From the NCBI GenBank assembly GCA_947169155.1, contig CAMVON010000002.1, positions 124,001 through 188,000 of the forward strand: 64,000 nt of DNA, in the 5' to 3' direction. A program made the position numbers and the translations under genes. Of this stretch, positions 19,445 to 28,059 are shown piece by piece. The notes below the pieces were generated by a model. The model was given only the letters and a program-made list of their open reading frames with translations, made no database searches and was not told the DNA's origin. The first letter of the stretch is position 1. Every line of letters begins with the position of its first letter. Source of the DNA: an uncultured Clostridiaceae bacterium. GTDB taxonomy: Bacteria > Bacillota > Clostridia > TANB77 > CAG-465.

Positions 19445-19945
19445 GTGCCAAGCGAAAAAGTATTAAATCAAAAGAAAGCAAAAGTTGAAGAACTTTCTGA
19501 AAAATTTAAAAAAGCAAAAATGATCGTTTTAACTGAATACAGAGGTATCACTGTTGAAGACGACACTAAATTAAGAGCTCAAGTTAGAGCAAATGGAGAT
19601 GAATACGTAGTAGTTAAAAACTCTACAATCTCTTACGCAGCTAAAGAAGCTGGAATTGAAGGCCTTGAAGAACTTGAAGGACCTACAGCAGTAGTAATCG
19701 GATACGAAGACTACGTAACACCTGCTAAAGTAGTAAATGATTATGCAAAAGATCATGATTTCTACACTATTAAAACTGGTGTAATGGATGGAAAGAAAAT
19801 TGAAGTTGCTGAAATTAAAAAACTTGCATCTCTACCATCAAAAGAAACATTATACTCTATGCTTGCTTCTGCATTACTTGGAAATATCCGTAATCTTGCA
19901 GTTGTTCTTGATCAAGCAAGAGAAAAACAAGCTGAAAATGCTTAA
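19445..19945 (+). CDS. rplJ: 50S ribosomal protein L10
   Basis: Sequence and context (rplA-rplJ-rplL); RBS aaggaggtg. Confidence 0.96.
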   Translation: MPSEKVLNQKKAKVEELSEKFKKAKMIVLTEYRGITVEDDTKLRAQVRANGDEYVVVKNSTISYAAKEAGIEGLEELEGPTAVVIGYEDYVTPAKVVNDYAKDHDFYTIKTGVMDGKKIEVAEIKKLASLPSKETLYSMLASALLGNIRNLAVVLDQAREKQAENA

Positions 19946-20001
19946 TTTCAATTATTCAATGTAAAAAATAATATTTAAATATATTTAAGGAGGAATTTAA
20001 A

Positions 20002-20373
20002 ATGGAAAAAATTGAAAAATTAGTAGAAGAAATTGAAAAATTAACAGTTATCGAACTTGCTGACTTAGTTAAAGCAATCGAAGAAAAATTTGGAGTAAGT
20101 GCTGCTGCAGCTGTTGTTGCTGCTGGTGCTGGTGCTGCTGCTGGTGCAGCTGCTGAAGAAAAAACTGAATTCAACGTTGTACTTAAAGACGCTGGTGCAA
20201 CTAAAATTGCAGTTATCAAAGTAGTTAAAGAAGCTACTGGTCTAGGACTAAAAGAAGCTAAAGAATTAGTTGATGGAGCTCCTAAAACAGTTAAAGAAAA
20301 CATGCCAAAAGCTGATGCTGAAAAACTTGCTGAAGATCTTAAAGCTGCTGGTGCTGTTGTTGAATTACAATAA
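20002..20373 (+). CDS. rplL: 50S ribosomal protein L7/L12
   Basis: Ala-rich hinge; [43 protein letters not shown]. Confidence 0.98.
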   Translation: MEKIEKLVEEIEKLTVIELADLVKAIEEKFGVSAAAAVVAAGAGAAAGAAAEEKTEFNVVLKDAGATKIAVIKVVKEATGLGLKEAKELVDGAPKTVKENMPKADAEKLAEDLKAAGAVVELQ

Positions 20374-20403
20374 TTCAAAACTAATAAAAACTAAGCAAAT
20401 TAA

Positions 20404-20434
20404 AATGACACTTTTAAAAGGTGTCATTTTTTTA
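20404..20434 (+). terminator. intrinsic terminator after rplL
   Basis: aaaatgacacttttaaaaggtgtcattttttt. Confidence 0.85.
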
Positions 20435-20518
20435 TTGCAAATTTTTAAAATATTAGATATCATATTAATGAGGATTCTAGTTAGTAGAATTATATTATTT
20501 TAAAGGAGGAATTGATTA

Positions 20519-22309
20519 ATGGACGAGGAAAAGCCAATTGTAGAGCAAGAAAATAATTCACCTGAAGAAATTAATCAACAAGAAGAAAATATACCAGAAG
20601 TAAGACGAACTGGTGAAAATTTAGCTCAACAAGAAGAGAAAAAAGAAGAGGTAAAAGAAGAAGGCAAAAAAGAGAAAAAGCCTAAAAAGAAAAGAAAAAT
20701 CTCAATAATTACACTAATAATTTTAATACTTATAGCAGTTGCTCTTGTGCTTGCAATAGTATTTTTAAGACCAAAAAATGAAGTGGAAAACAATACTACA
20801 GAGAGTAAAACAAACACAGAGCTTGAAAAATATTGCATTTCAGGAAACGACATAAATGATTTTGATTTAAGATTTTTACAACTTGAAAATGGTAATAAAA
20901 ATATAATTTATAGTCCACTTTCAATTAAATATTGTCTTGGTATGCTAAATGAAGGTGCAACAGGTCAAACTAAAGAACAAATTACAAAAGTAATTGGAAC
21001 ATATTTATCTAAAAAATATGAAAATAGTGCAAATATGTCTTTTGCCAATGCTGTATTTATTAGAGAAAGCGAAAAAGATAATATAAAAGAGACATATACT
21101 AATACATTAAAAGAAAAATATAATGCTGAGGTAAAAACTGATACTTTTGAATCAGCAGCAAATATGAATTCATGGATGAGTGAAAAAACTTTAAATCTAA
21201 TAAATAATGTTTTAAATGATGAAACTGTTCAAAATACACCTTCAAACTTTTTCTTAGTTAACGCACTTGCAATAGATATGGATTGGAAACAGAAGTTTCT
21301 AAATTATGGTAATGTACATTATAATCATATTAACTATTCGGGGATATATTATAGCCCAGAATTATATAAAAATACTTTTGAAAACATAGATAATCAAGTT
21401 TCTGGAATGTATATTACAGCAGTGTTTAATAATTATGATTTAATAGGAACACTAGGAGAAGATAATGTAAGAAAAACAGTAGGTGATGCATATAGAGAAT
21501 ATCAAAACAAATATTACTCAGATGAAAGAACAGCTGAAGAAATTGAAAGTGAAGTAAACAGATATTTAGAACAATATATGTATGAAATGTCTCAAAATTA
21601 TTTGAAAAATGGATATAATACAGAATTTTCATTATATGTTGATGATAATGTTGATGTTTTTGCAAAAGATTTAAAATCATATAATGGAACTCAATTACAA
21701 TATGTAGGTATTATGCCAAAAAATGAAGATTTAGCTACATATATTGAGAAAGTAAATGCTGAAGACATTAAAGGAATAATTTCTAATCTTAAGCCATTAG
21801 TTTCTTCTAGCTTTAAAGATGGAGTTATAACTGAAATATATGGATTCATTCCAAAATTTAGATATGAATATCAATTGGATTTAGAAAATGATATAAAGAA
21901 TATGGGTATAACTGATATATTTGATATAGAAAAATCTCAACTAACTGAGATTACAGGAAACGTTGAACCAGTAAATGAATTAATTCATAAAGCAAACATA
22001 GAATTCACTCAAGATGGTATTAAAGCAGCTGCTGTAACAGTTGTTGGCGGCGGCGGAGGCGGCGGCGGAGCTTTCGATTACATATACGAAGTTCCAGTAG
22101 AAAGAATTGAATTAAACTTCAATAAACCATATATGTATTTAATAAGAGATAAAGACAGTGGAGAAATATGGTTTGTGGGATCAGTGTATAATCCATTAAA
22201 TGTTTCAGAAGAACCAAATGGTATACCAGACTATTATCAATATTCAAATAAAGTTAACAATAGAGGAACAATAAGTGCTGGAGAACATGATCCAGGAAAA
22301 ATTTCTTAA
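20519..22309 (+). CDS. serpin family protein, N-terminal membrane anchor, poly-Gly reactive-centre loop
   Basis: NIIYSPLSIKYCLGMLNEGATGQTKEQI, SFANAVFIRE, IHKANIEFTQDGIKAAAVTVVGGGGGGGGAF, LNFNKPYMYLIRDKDSGEIWFVGSVYNP. Confidence 0.9.
   Translation: MDEEKPIVEQENNSPEEINQQEENIPEVRRTGENLAQQEEKKEEVKEEGKKEKKPKKKRKISIITLIILILIAVALVLAIVFLRPKNEVENNTTESKTNTELEKYCISGNDINDFDLRFLQLENGNKNIIYSPLSIKYCLGMLNEGATGQTKEQITKVIGTYLSKKYENSANMSFANAVFIRESEKDNIKETYTNTLKEKYNAEVKTDTFESAANMNSWMSEKTLNLINNVLNDETVQNTPSNFFLVNALAIDMDWKQKFLNYGNVHYNHINYSGIYYSPELYKNTFENIDNQVSGMYITAVFNNYDLIGTLGEDNVRKTVGDAYREYQNKYYSDERTAEEIESEVNRYLEQYMYEMSQNYLKNGYNTEFSLYVDDNVDVFAKDLKSYNGTQLQYVGIMPKNEDLATYIEKVNAEDIKGIISNLKPLVSSSFKDGVITEIYGFIPKFRYEYQLDLENDIKNMGITDIFDIEKSQLTEITGNVEPVNELIHKANIEFTQDGIKAAAVTVVGGGGGGGGAFDYIYEVPVERIELNFNKPYMYLIRDKDSGEIWFVGSVYNPLNVSEEPNGIPDYYQYSNKVNNRGTISAGEHDPGKIS
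22046..22069 (+). repeat. (GGC/GGA)8 codon tract encoding Gly8 in the serpin RCL
   Basis: ggcggcggcggaggcggcggcgga read directly. Confidence 0.95.
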
Positions 22310-22324
22310 TTATAAAAGCAATAA

Positions 22325-22350
22325 ATGACACCTTTATAGGTGTCATTTTC
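22325..22350 (+). terminator. intrinsic terminator after serpin
   Basis: aatgacacctttataggtgtcatttt. Confidence 0.8.
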
Positions 22351-22378
22351 TTGACATTTACATAAAAAGTAGTATAAT
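22351..22378 (+). promoter_or_regulatory. near-consensus sigma-A promoter
   Basis: TTGACA-16-TATAAT. Confidence 0.7.
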
Positions 22379-22384
22379 AATAGA

Positions 22385-22499
22385 TGTGTATAGCTAACTC
22401 ATATCACTATACACATTTATTATTTTTTTATGACCGTAGAGAGAAATCTCTAGGTACTTCTTTTAAAAGAGACAGTAATTCAATTACTGTCTCTTTGTT
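22385..22499 (+). ncRNA. candidate small RNA (~115 nt), family unknown
   Basis: Promoter immediately upstream; hairpins tgtgtatag...ctatacaca and tagaga-gaaa-tctcta; terminator aagagacagtaatt/caattactgtctctt. Confidence 0.5.
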
Positions 22500-22527
22500 T
22501 ATATTCAAACATTATATAATAAAATAA

Positions 22528-23283
22528 TTATATTTCGTCTATTTCTTCAATAGGTGAGTTGTTAACTTTAGTTTTATCCCAACCAGGAATACCAGAGCGG
22601 ATAACTGCACCAATAAGATTTTCACGAACTTTTGGAATATCTTTTCTAAATTGTGTTATTGTATCTTTAAAATATTGTCTCATAGTAAATCCATCTTTTG
22701 GACAACATTTTCCCATAACAGGAAAATTCATCTTACGTGCTAATGCTCTTGTTTCTTTCTCATAAACGTAAATCATAGGTCTAATTATTGTTATTTGTTG
22801 GTTTCCAAATGTCGTAACAGGAGAGAAAGTATGAATGTTTCCATTTAAACACATATTCATAAATAGAGTTTCAATAACATCATCTAAATGATGACCTAGA
22901 GCTACTTTGTTACAATCATGTTCAAGTGCAATAGTATTAAGCATTCCACGTCTTAAATTAGCACATAGTGAACAAGGATTTTTCTCTTTTCTAATATCAA
23001 AAAGAATATTAGATAAATCTGAATGGTAAATTACATATTCAATGTCTAAATCTTTACACATTTTTTCAAGTTCTTCAGTGTGAAATGTGTCACTATCTGG
23101 ATGAATAGTAATTGCCATAATATCAAAATGAATTGGATAAAAACGTCTTAAGGTATGTAAACCATAAAGCAAAGTAATACTATCCTTTCCACCAGAAAGA
23201 GCAACTGCAATTTTATCTCCTTCTTGTATCATATTATAATCTTCAACAGCACGACGTATACTTCCTGTTATTTTTTGTAACAT
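22528..23283 (-). CDS. TtcA-like tRNA 2-thiolation / ATP-binding protein
   Basis: VALSGGKDSITLLYGL PP-loop, NPCSLCANLRRGML, GHHLDDVIETLFMN. Confidence 0.85.
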   Translation of the reverse strand: MLQKITGSIRRAVEDYNMIQEGDKIAVALSGGKDSITLLYGLHTLRRFYPIHFDIMAITIHPDSDTFHTEELEKMCKDLDIEYVIYHSDLSNILFDIRKEKNPCSLCANLRRGMLNTIALEHDCNKVALGHHLDDVIETLFMNMCLNGNIHTFSPVTTFGNQQITIIRPMIYVYEKETRALARKMNFPVMGKCCPKDGFTMRQYFKDTITQFRKDIPKVRENLIGAVIRSGIPGWDKTKVNNSPIEEIDEI

Positions 23284-23364
23284 TTTAGACCTCCTTGTAA
23301 AACAATGTATAGTTTAACATAAAACATGTAAAAAAGCAATATTTAATGAGGCTATTTTGTTGAC

Positions 23365-23388
23365 TATAATATTTTTTAATGATATAAT
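23365..23388 (+). promoter_or_regulatory. promoter of alaS
   Basis: TTGACT and TATAAT separated by about 17 nt in the region 23360-23388. Confidence 0.5.
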
Positions 23389-23403
23389 GAAATGGCGAAA
23401 TAC

Positions 23404-23425
23404 GAGCATTTTCAATGCTCTTTTT
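23404..23425 (+). terminator. short terminator-like hairpin in the alaS 5' leader
   Basis: gagcatt-ttc-aatgctc-ttttt lying between the promoter and the alaS start. Confidence 0.5.
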
Positions 23426-23454
23426 AAATTAAAAATAGAATGGAGATATGTATT

Positions 23455-25221
23455 ATGGATTCAGCACAAATAAGAGATAAATATATTGAATTTTTTGTAT
23501 CAAAAGGACACAAACAAATACCTAGTGCACCTGTTGTACCAGAAAATGACCCTTCTGTATTATTTAATACAGCAGGAATGCAACCACTAGTACCATATTT
23601 AATGGGTGAGCCACATCCATATGGAACTAGACTTTGCGATTATCAAAAATGTATGAGAACAAATGACTTAGATGAAGTAGGAGATGTTACTCACCATACA
23701 TTCTTTGAAATGCTTGGAAACTGGAGCCTTGGAGATTATTTCAAAAAAGAAAGTGTAACTTGGAGTTTTGAACTTTTAACACAAGTTTTCAACATTCCTG
23801 TTGAAAGACTTGCAGTAACTGTATTTAAAGGAAATGACATTGTTCCTGCAGATGATGAAACTGCAAATATCTGGAAAAGTTTAGGAATACCAGATAATCG
23901 TATTAAATACTTAGGTGAAGACGATAACTGGTGGCCAAACATGGAACTTACAGGACCATGTGGACCAGATACTGAAATTTTCTATTTCAGAAGTGAGGAT
24001 GAAATTCCAGAAGTATATGACCCAGAAGATGATAGATGGGTAGAAATATGGAATAACGTTTTCATGCAATATAATCACAATGCAGATGGTACTTTCACAG
24101 AACTTCCAAAGAAAAATGTAGATACAGGAATGGGACTTGAAAGAATTGCATCTGTACTTGAAGGAGTAACAGATAATTATAAATCTACAATTTGGAAAGA
24201 TGTTATAGCAAAAATTGAGTCAATCACAGGACTACCATATGAGGGAAATGAAAAAGCTATGAGAATTATAGCTGACCACATTAGAAGTTCAGTATTTATG
24301 AGTGCAGACCCAGCTGGAATTAAACCAAGTAATACAGACCAAGGATATATATTAAGAAGATTAATTAGACGTGCAATAAGATATGCTAAAAAACTAAATA
24401 TAGATATAGACAGCAACTGGGAAGAACAAATTGCATTATTAATTATTAATAAATACAAAGAATACTATCCAGAACTTGAAGAAAATAAACAAGTTGTTCT
24501 AGATGTTTTAAAAGGTGAAAAAGTTAAATTCAACAGAACTCTAGAAAAAGGTTTAAAAGAATTTGAAAAAATAGCATCAAAAATTACAGATGGAAAAATG
24601 GATAAAGACAATGCTTTCAGACTTTATGATACTTTTGGATTTCCAATTGAGCTTACTGTAGAACTTGCAAATGAAATGGGAATAACTGTTGATGAAGAAG
24701 GCTTTAAAGAAAAATTTAAAGCACATCAAGAATTATCTCGTGCAGGAGCAAAAGAAAAATTCAAAGGAGGACTTGCTGCAACTGGTGAGACTGAAACTCA
24801 ATATCATACTGCTACACACTTACTAAATGCTGCTCTAAAAGTTATTGTTAGTCCAGATTGTCACCAAAAAGGAAGTAACATTACAGCAGAAAGAATGAGA
24901 TTTGACTTCTCTTGTGATCATAAACTTACAGATGAAGAAAAACAACAAGCAGAAGATTTAGTAAATAAATGGATAGATGAAGGTCTAGAAGTTACTAAAG
25001 AAGAAATGAGCAAAGAAGAAGCTATTAAATCTGGTGCTGAATGTATGTTTATAGAAAGATATCCAGATGTTGTAACTGTATACAAAATTGGAGATGTATC
25101 AAAAGAATTATGTGGAGGACCTCACGTATCTAACACAAAAGAAATACCACATATTAAAATTAAGAAAGAAGAAGCTTGTTCTGCAGGAATAAGAAGAATA
25201 AAAGCAGAATTTGTAAAATAG
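23455..25221 (+). CDS. alaS: alanine--tRNA ligase, short form ending after the editing domain
   Basis: FFVSKGHKQIPSAPVVP, NTAGMQPLVPYLMG, HTATHLLNAAL, ELCGGPHVSNT; 588 aa. Confidence 0.92.
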   Translation: MDSAQIRDKYIEFFVSKGHKQIPSAPVVPENDPSVLFNTAGMQPLVPYLMGEPHPYGTRLCDYQKCMRTNDLDEVGDVTHHTFFEMLGNWSLGDYFKKESVTWSFELLTQVFNIPVERLAVTVFKGNDIVPADDETANIWKSLGIPDNRIKYLGEDDNWWPNMELTGPCGPDTEIFYFRSEDEIPEVYDPEDDRWVEIWNNVFMQYNHNADGTFTELPKKNVDTGMGLERIASVLEGVTDNYKSTIWKDVIAKIESITGLPYEGNEKAMRIIADHIRSSVFMSADPAGIKPSNTDQGYILRRLIRRAIRYAKKLNIDIDSNWEEQIALLIINKYKEYYPELEENKQVVLDVLKGEKVKFNRTLEKGLKEFEKIASKITDGKMDKDNAFRLYDTFGFPIELTVELANEMGITVDEEGFKEKFKAHQELSRAGAKEKFKGGLAATGETETQYHTATHLLNAALKVIVSPDCHQKGSNITAERMRFDFSCDHKLTDEEKQQAEDLVNKWIDEGLEVTKEEMSKEEAIKSGAECMFIERYPDVVTVYKIGDVSKELCGGPHVSNTKEIPHIKIKKEEACSAGIRRIKAEFVK

Positions 25222-25238
25222 TATAGTGAGGGATAAAT

Positions 25239-25769
25239 ATGGAAGATATGGAAAACAAAACATTTATTGCAAAAACTAGAACTAAGTATGATTATGAAGC
25301 AATTAAAAAATTTAACCAAGTACATAGTTATAGTAGAGTATCTGGTTGGATAGTAAGTATGATTGCACTATTTATACTAATATTTGCAATAGTAGATACA
25401 AGTTTTGAATCATACTACAGAATACTTATCATAGCAATATCACTAATATGGTTTGTAGAGTTTTTAACACTACCAATAATTAGCGCAAAGCGAGCATATA
25501 AAACATCTAGACTTAGCCAAGATGCTGAAGTTGAAGTAGAATTTTACGATGATGAAATAAAAATGATAACTTTAAAATCTAGTCAAAAAGTTGGAGAAAC
25601 TGTTATTAAATATGCAGAAATATATAAAATAAAAGAAACAAAAGACTTTATGTACATATATATTTCAGGAAATCAATCAGTTCTTGCTGGTAAAACAAAT
25701 GTTGAAGGTGACCTAGAAAAAGCTAAAGATATATTACAAGAAAAAGTATCTAAATATAAAAGAAAATAA
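25239..25769 (+). CDS. YcxB-like membrane protein
   Basis: Two TM segments plus C-terminal pattern of the YcxB-like family; moderate resemblance only. Confidence 0.5.
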   Translation: MEDMENKTFIAKTRTKYDYEAIKKFNQVHSYSRVSGWIVSMIALFILIFAIVDTSFESYYRILIIAISLIWFVEFLTLPIISAKRAYKTSRLSQDAEVEVEFYDDEIKMITLKSSQKVGETVIKYAEIYKIKETKDFMYIYISGNQSVLAGKTNVEGDLEKAKDILQEKVSKYKRK

Positions 25770-25782
25770 TAGGAGGTATATT

Positions 25783-26136
25783 ATGGACGAAAACTGTATT
25801 TTTTGTAAAATAATAAAAGGAGAAATTCCTAGTAACAAAGTATATGAAGATGAATATGTACTAGCATTCAAAGATTTACATCCAGTAACTCCAGTACACG
25901 TTTTAATTATTCCAAAAATTCATATACAAGATTTAGAACATGTAGATGAAACTAATTCAGTATATACTCAAAAATGTCAGGAAGCATTCAAAAAAGTGGC
26001 TAGCGAGTGCGGTGTAGCTGAATCTGGTTATAGAGTTATTTGCAATTGTGGAGAAGATGGAGGACAAGAAGTTAAACATCTTCACTACCATTTATTAGGT
26101 GGCCAAAAGTTAGGAACAAAAATCGTTCATGAATAA
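25783..26136 (+). CDS. histidine triad (HIT) family protein
   Basis: CIFCKIIKGEIPS, HLHYHLLGG. Confidence 0.95.
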   Translation: MDENCIFCKIIKGEIPSNKVYEDEYVLAFKDLHPVTPVHVLIIPKIHIQDLEHVDETNSVYTQKCQEAFKKVASECGVAESGYRVICNCGEDGGQEVKHLHYHLLGGQKLGTKIVHE

Positions 26137-26238
26137 TTTGTGTTATTAATGAATTTTTTGTTAAATGCGTGACTTTTATTTTTAAATGGGATATAATAAT
26201 AAATGAACGTAGATAATCTACAAAGGAGGATATAGATT

Positions 26239-26703
26239 ATGAGTAAAAAAGAGGAAAAAGCTGAAAGAGAAGTAGAAGAAATCGTAGCTAAAGACGAGGA
26301 AAAAGTTGAAATTGCTACAAACTTAAATATTTCAGAAGACGTTATTGGAATTATTGCAGGGCTAGCTGCTTCAGAAGTTGAAGGTATTGCTGGAATGCAA
26401 CTTGGTTTTGTTGATGGAATAAACCAAATGTTTGGTAACAACAAAAAGTACTCTAAAGGTGTTAAAATTGAACTTGATGGAAGAAAAGTAACAGTAGACA
26501 TTTTTGTAAATGTTAAATATGGTGTAAGAATACCAGATGTTGCTTGGGCTGCACAAACAGCTGTTAAAAATTCAGTAGAGACTATGACTGGTCTTGAAGT
26601 TGCTGCAGTAAATATCAACGTTCAAGGAATTATCTTTGATAAAGAAGATAAAAAAGCAAAAGAAGTTAAAGAAGAAAAAGTTGAAGAGGAAACAGAAGAA
26701 TAA
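26239..26703 (+). CDS. Asp23/Gls24 family envelope stress response protein
   Basis: ISEDVIGIIAGLAASEVEGIAGM, VDIFVNVKYGVRIPDVAW. Confidence 0.92.
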   Translation: MSKKEEKAEREVEEIVAKDEEKVEIATNLNISEDVIGIIAGLAASEVEGIAGMQLGFVDGINQMFGNNKKYSKGVKIELDGRKVTVDIFVNVKYGVRIPDVAWAAQTAVKNSVETMTGLEVAAVNINVQGIIFDKEDKKAKEVKEEKVEEETEE

Positions 26704-26781
26704 TATACTAGTTAAATAAGCCCGAACACAATTTAAACTGTTTGGGCTATGTGTATATAAATTTTAGGAGGATGAAAAAAT

Positions 26782-27327
26782 ATGAAAGGTTTTGAAAAAT
26801 TTATTTTATGCTTATTTTCAATTATCATGATTGTAATATCTGTATTTTTAATACTTATATCTACAAGTATGATTCAAGTAGGAGATCTATATAACGTTGC
26901 AATAGATTTCTTAATAGCAAACAAACTATGGGTTCTAGTAGTTGGAGCAGTTATTTCATTACTAGGTCTTGTTGGTCTATTCTCATCATCTGGAGATAAC
27001 GATGAATCTAGAAGTGGACTAGCTATCAAAAATGATTCTGGTACAGTTTTTTTAAACAGAGATACATTTGAATCAATGATTATGTCTGTATGTAGAAATT
27101 ATCCAGAACTTGTAAATCCTAAAGTAGACGTATCAATTGCAGAAGACGGAGTTAAAGCAAATATATATGCTTTAATTATGCCAGAAACAGTTGTACCAAC
27201 ACTTTCTAGTAAATTACAAGATAACATCATGCAAGTAGTTAAAAAACAAACTACTATTGAAATTAAAGAGGCAAACGTTAAAATTAAAGGCGTATATGTA
27301 GAACCAGTAAAGAAACAAAACAGTTAG
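26782..27327 (+). CDS. amaP: alkaline shock response membrane anchor protein AmaP
   Basis: Two N-terminal TMs and context between Gls24 and DUF2273. Confidence 0.8.
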   Translation: MKGFEKFILCLFSIIMIVISVFLILISTSMIQVGDLYNVAIDFLIANKLWVLVVGAVISLLGLVGLFSSSGDNDESRSGLAIKNDSGTVFLNRDTFESMIMSVCRNYPELVNPKVDVSIAEDGVKANIYALIMPETVVPTLSSKLQDNIMQVVKKQTTIEIKEANVKIKGVYVEPVKKQNS

Positions 27328-27340
27328 GAAGTGATTAAGT

Positions 27341-27613
27341 ATGAAAGAATTTTTAGACTATGTAGTAAAAAACAAATGGGTTATTATCTGTGTTGCAGTA
27401 GTTGTAGTACTATATGCACTTGGTATTGTAGAATTCTTAACTAAAGCTGTAATCCTTGTTGCATTACTAGCTGGTGCAGTATATTTAGGAAAATTCATAC
27501 AAGATCATGAAGATAATATATTAGATTTCTTTAAAGGAAAAGGTAGACAACAAGAAGTTTACGTTTACAAAGAAGAAACAACTAAGAAAAGCAAAAAAGC
27601 AGACAAAGAATAA
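27341..27613 (+). CDS. DUF2273-like small membrane protein
   Basis: Size, TMs and context in Asp23-AmaP-nusB cluster. Confidence 0.65.
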   Translation: MKEFLDYVVKNKWVIICVAVVVVLYALGIVEFLTKAVILVALLAGAVYLGKFIQDHEDNILDFFKGKGRQQEVYVYKEETTKKSKKADKE

Positions 27614-27627
27614 TAGGAGAGTTTAAA

Positions 27628-28059
27628 ATGAGTAGAAAAAAAGCAAGAGACAACGCTTTCAAATGCGTTTACGAGCTAGAGTTTGGTAGAGATGAAAACT
27701 TAGATAAAATTCTTGAATATTGCTACGAAGAAAATGACAACAAAGCAGAAGAAAAAGAATATATTGAAATGGTTTTAAAAGGTATTAAAGAACACCTAGA
27801 AGAAATAGATGAGATCATTCTTTCTAAATTGAAGAACTGGTCTTTAGACAGAATTGCAAAAATAGACCTTGCAATACTAAGACTAGCAATTTATGAAATA
27901 ATGTATGTAGAAGATATTCCTGAAAAAGTAAGTGCAAACGAAGCTGTTGAACTTGCTAAAACTTATGGTAATAACGATTCAAAATCATTTGTCAATGGAG
28001 TTATTGCAAAAGTTATAGAAAGTAAGGAATCAGGGGATGGAACAAACACAAATTCTTAG
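27628..28059 (+). CDS. nusB: transcription antitermination factor NusB
   Basis: RKKARDNAFKCVYELEF, KIDLAILRLAIYEIMY, VSANEAVELAKTYG. Confidence 0.93.
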   Translation: MSRKKARDNAFKCVYELEFGRDENLDKILEYCYEENDNKAEEKEYIEMVLKGIKEHLEEIDEIILSKLKNWSLDRIAKIDLAILRLAIYEIMYVEDIPEKVSANEAVELAKTYGNNDSKSFVNGVIAKVIESKESGDGTNTNS

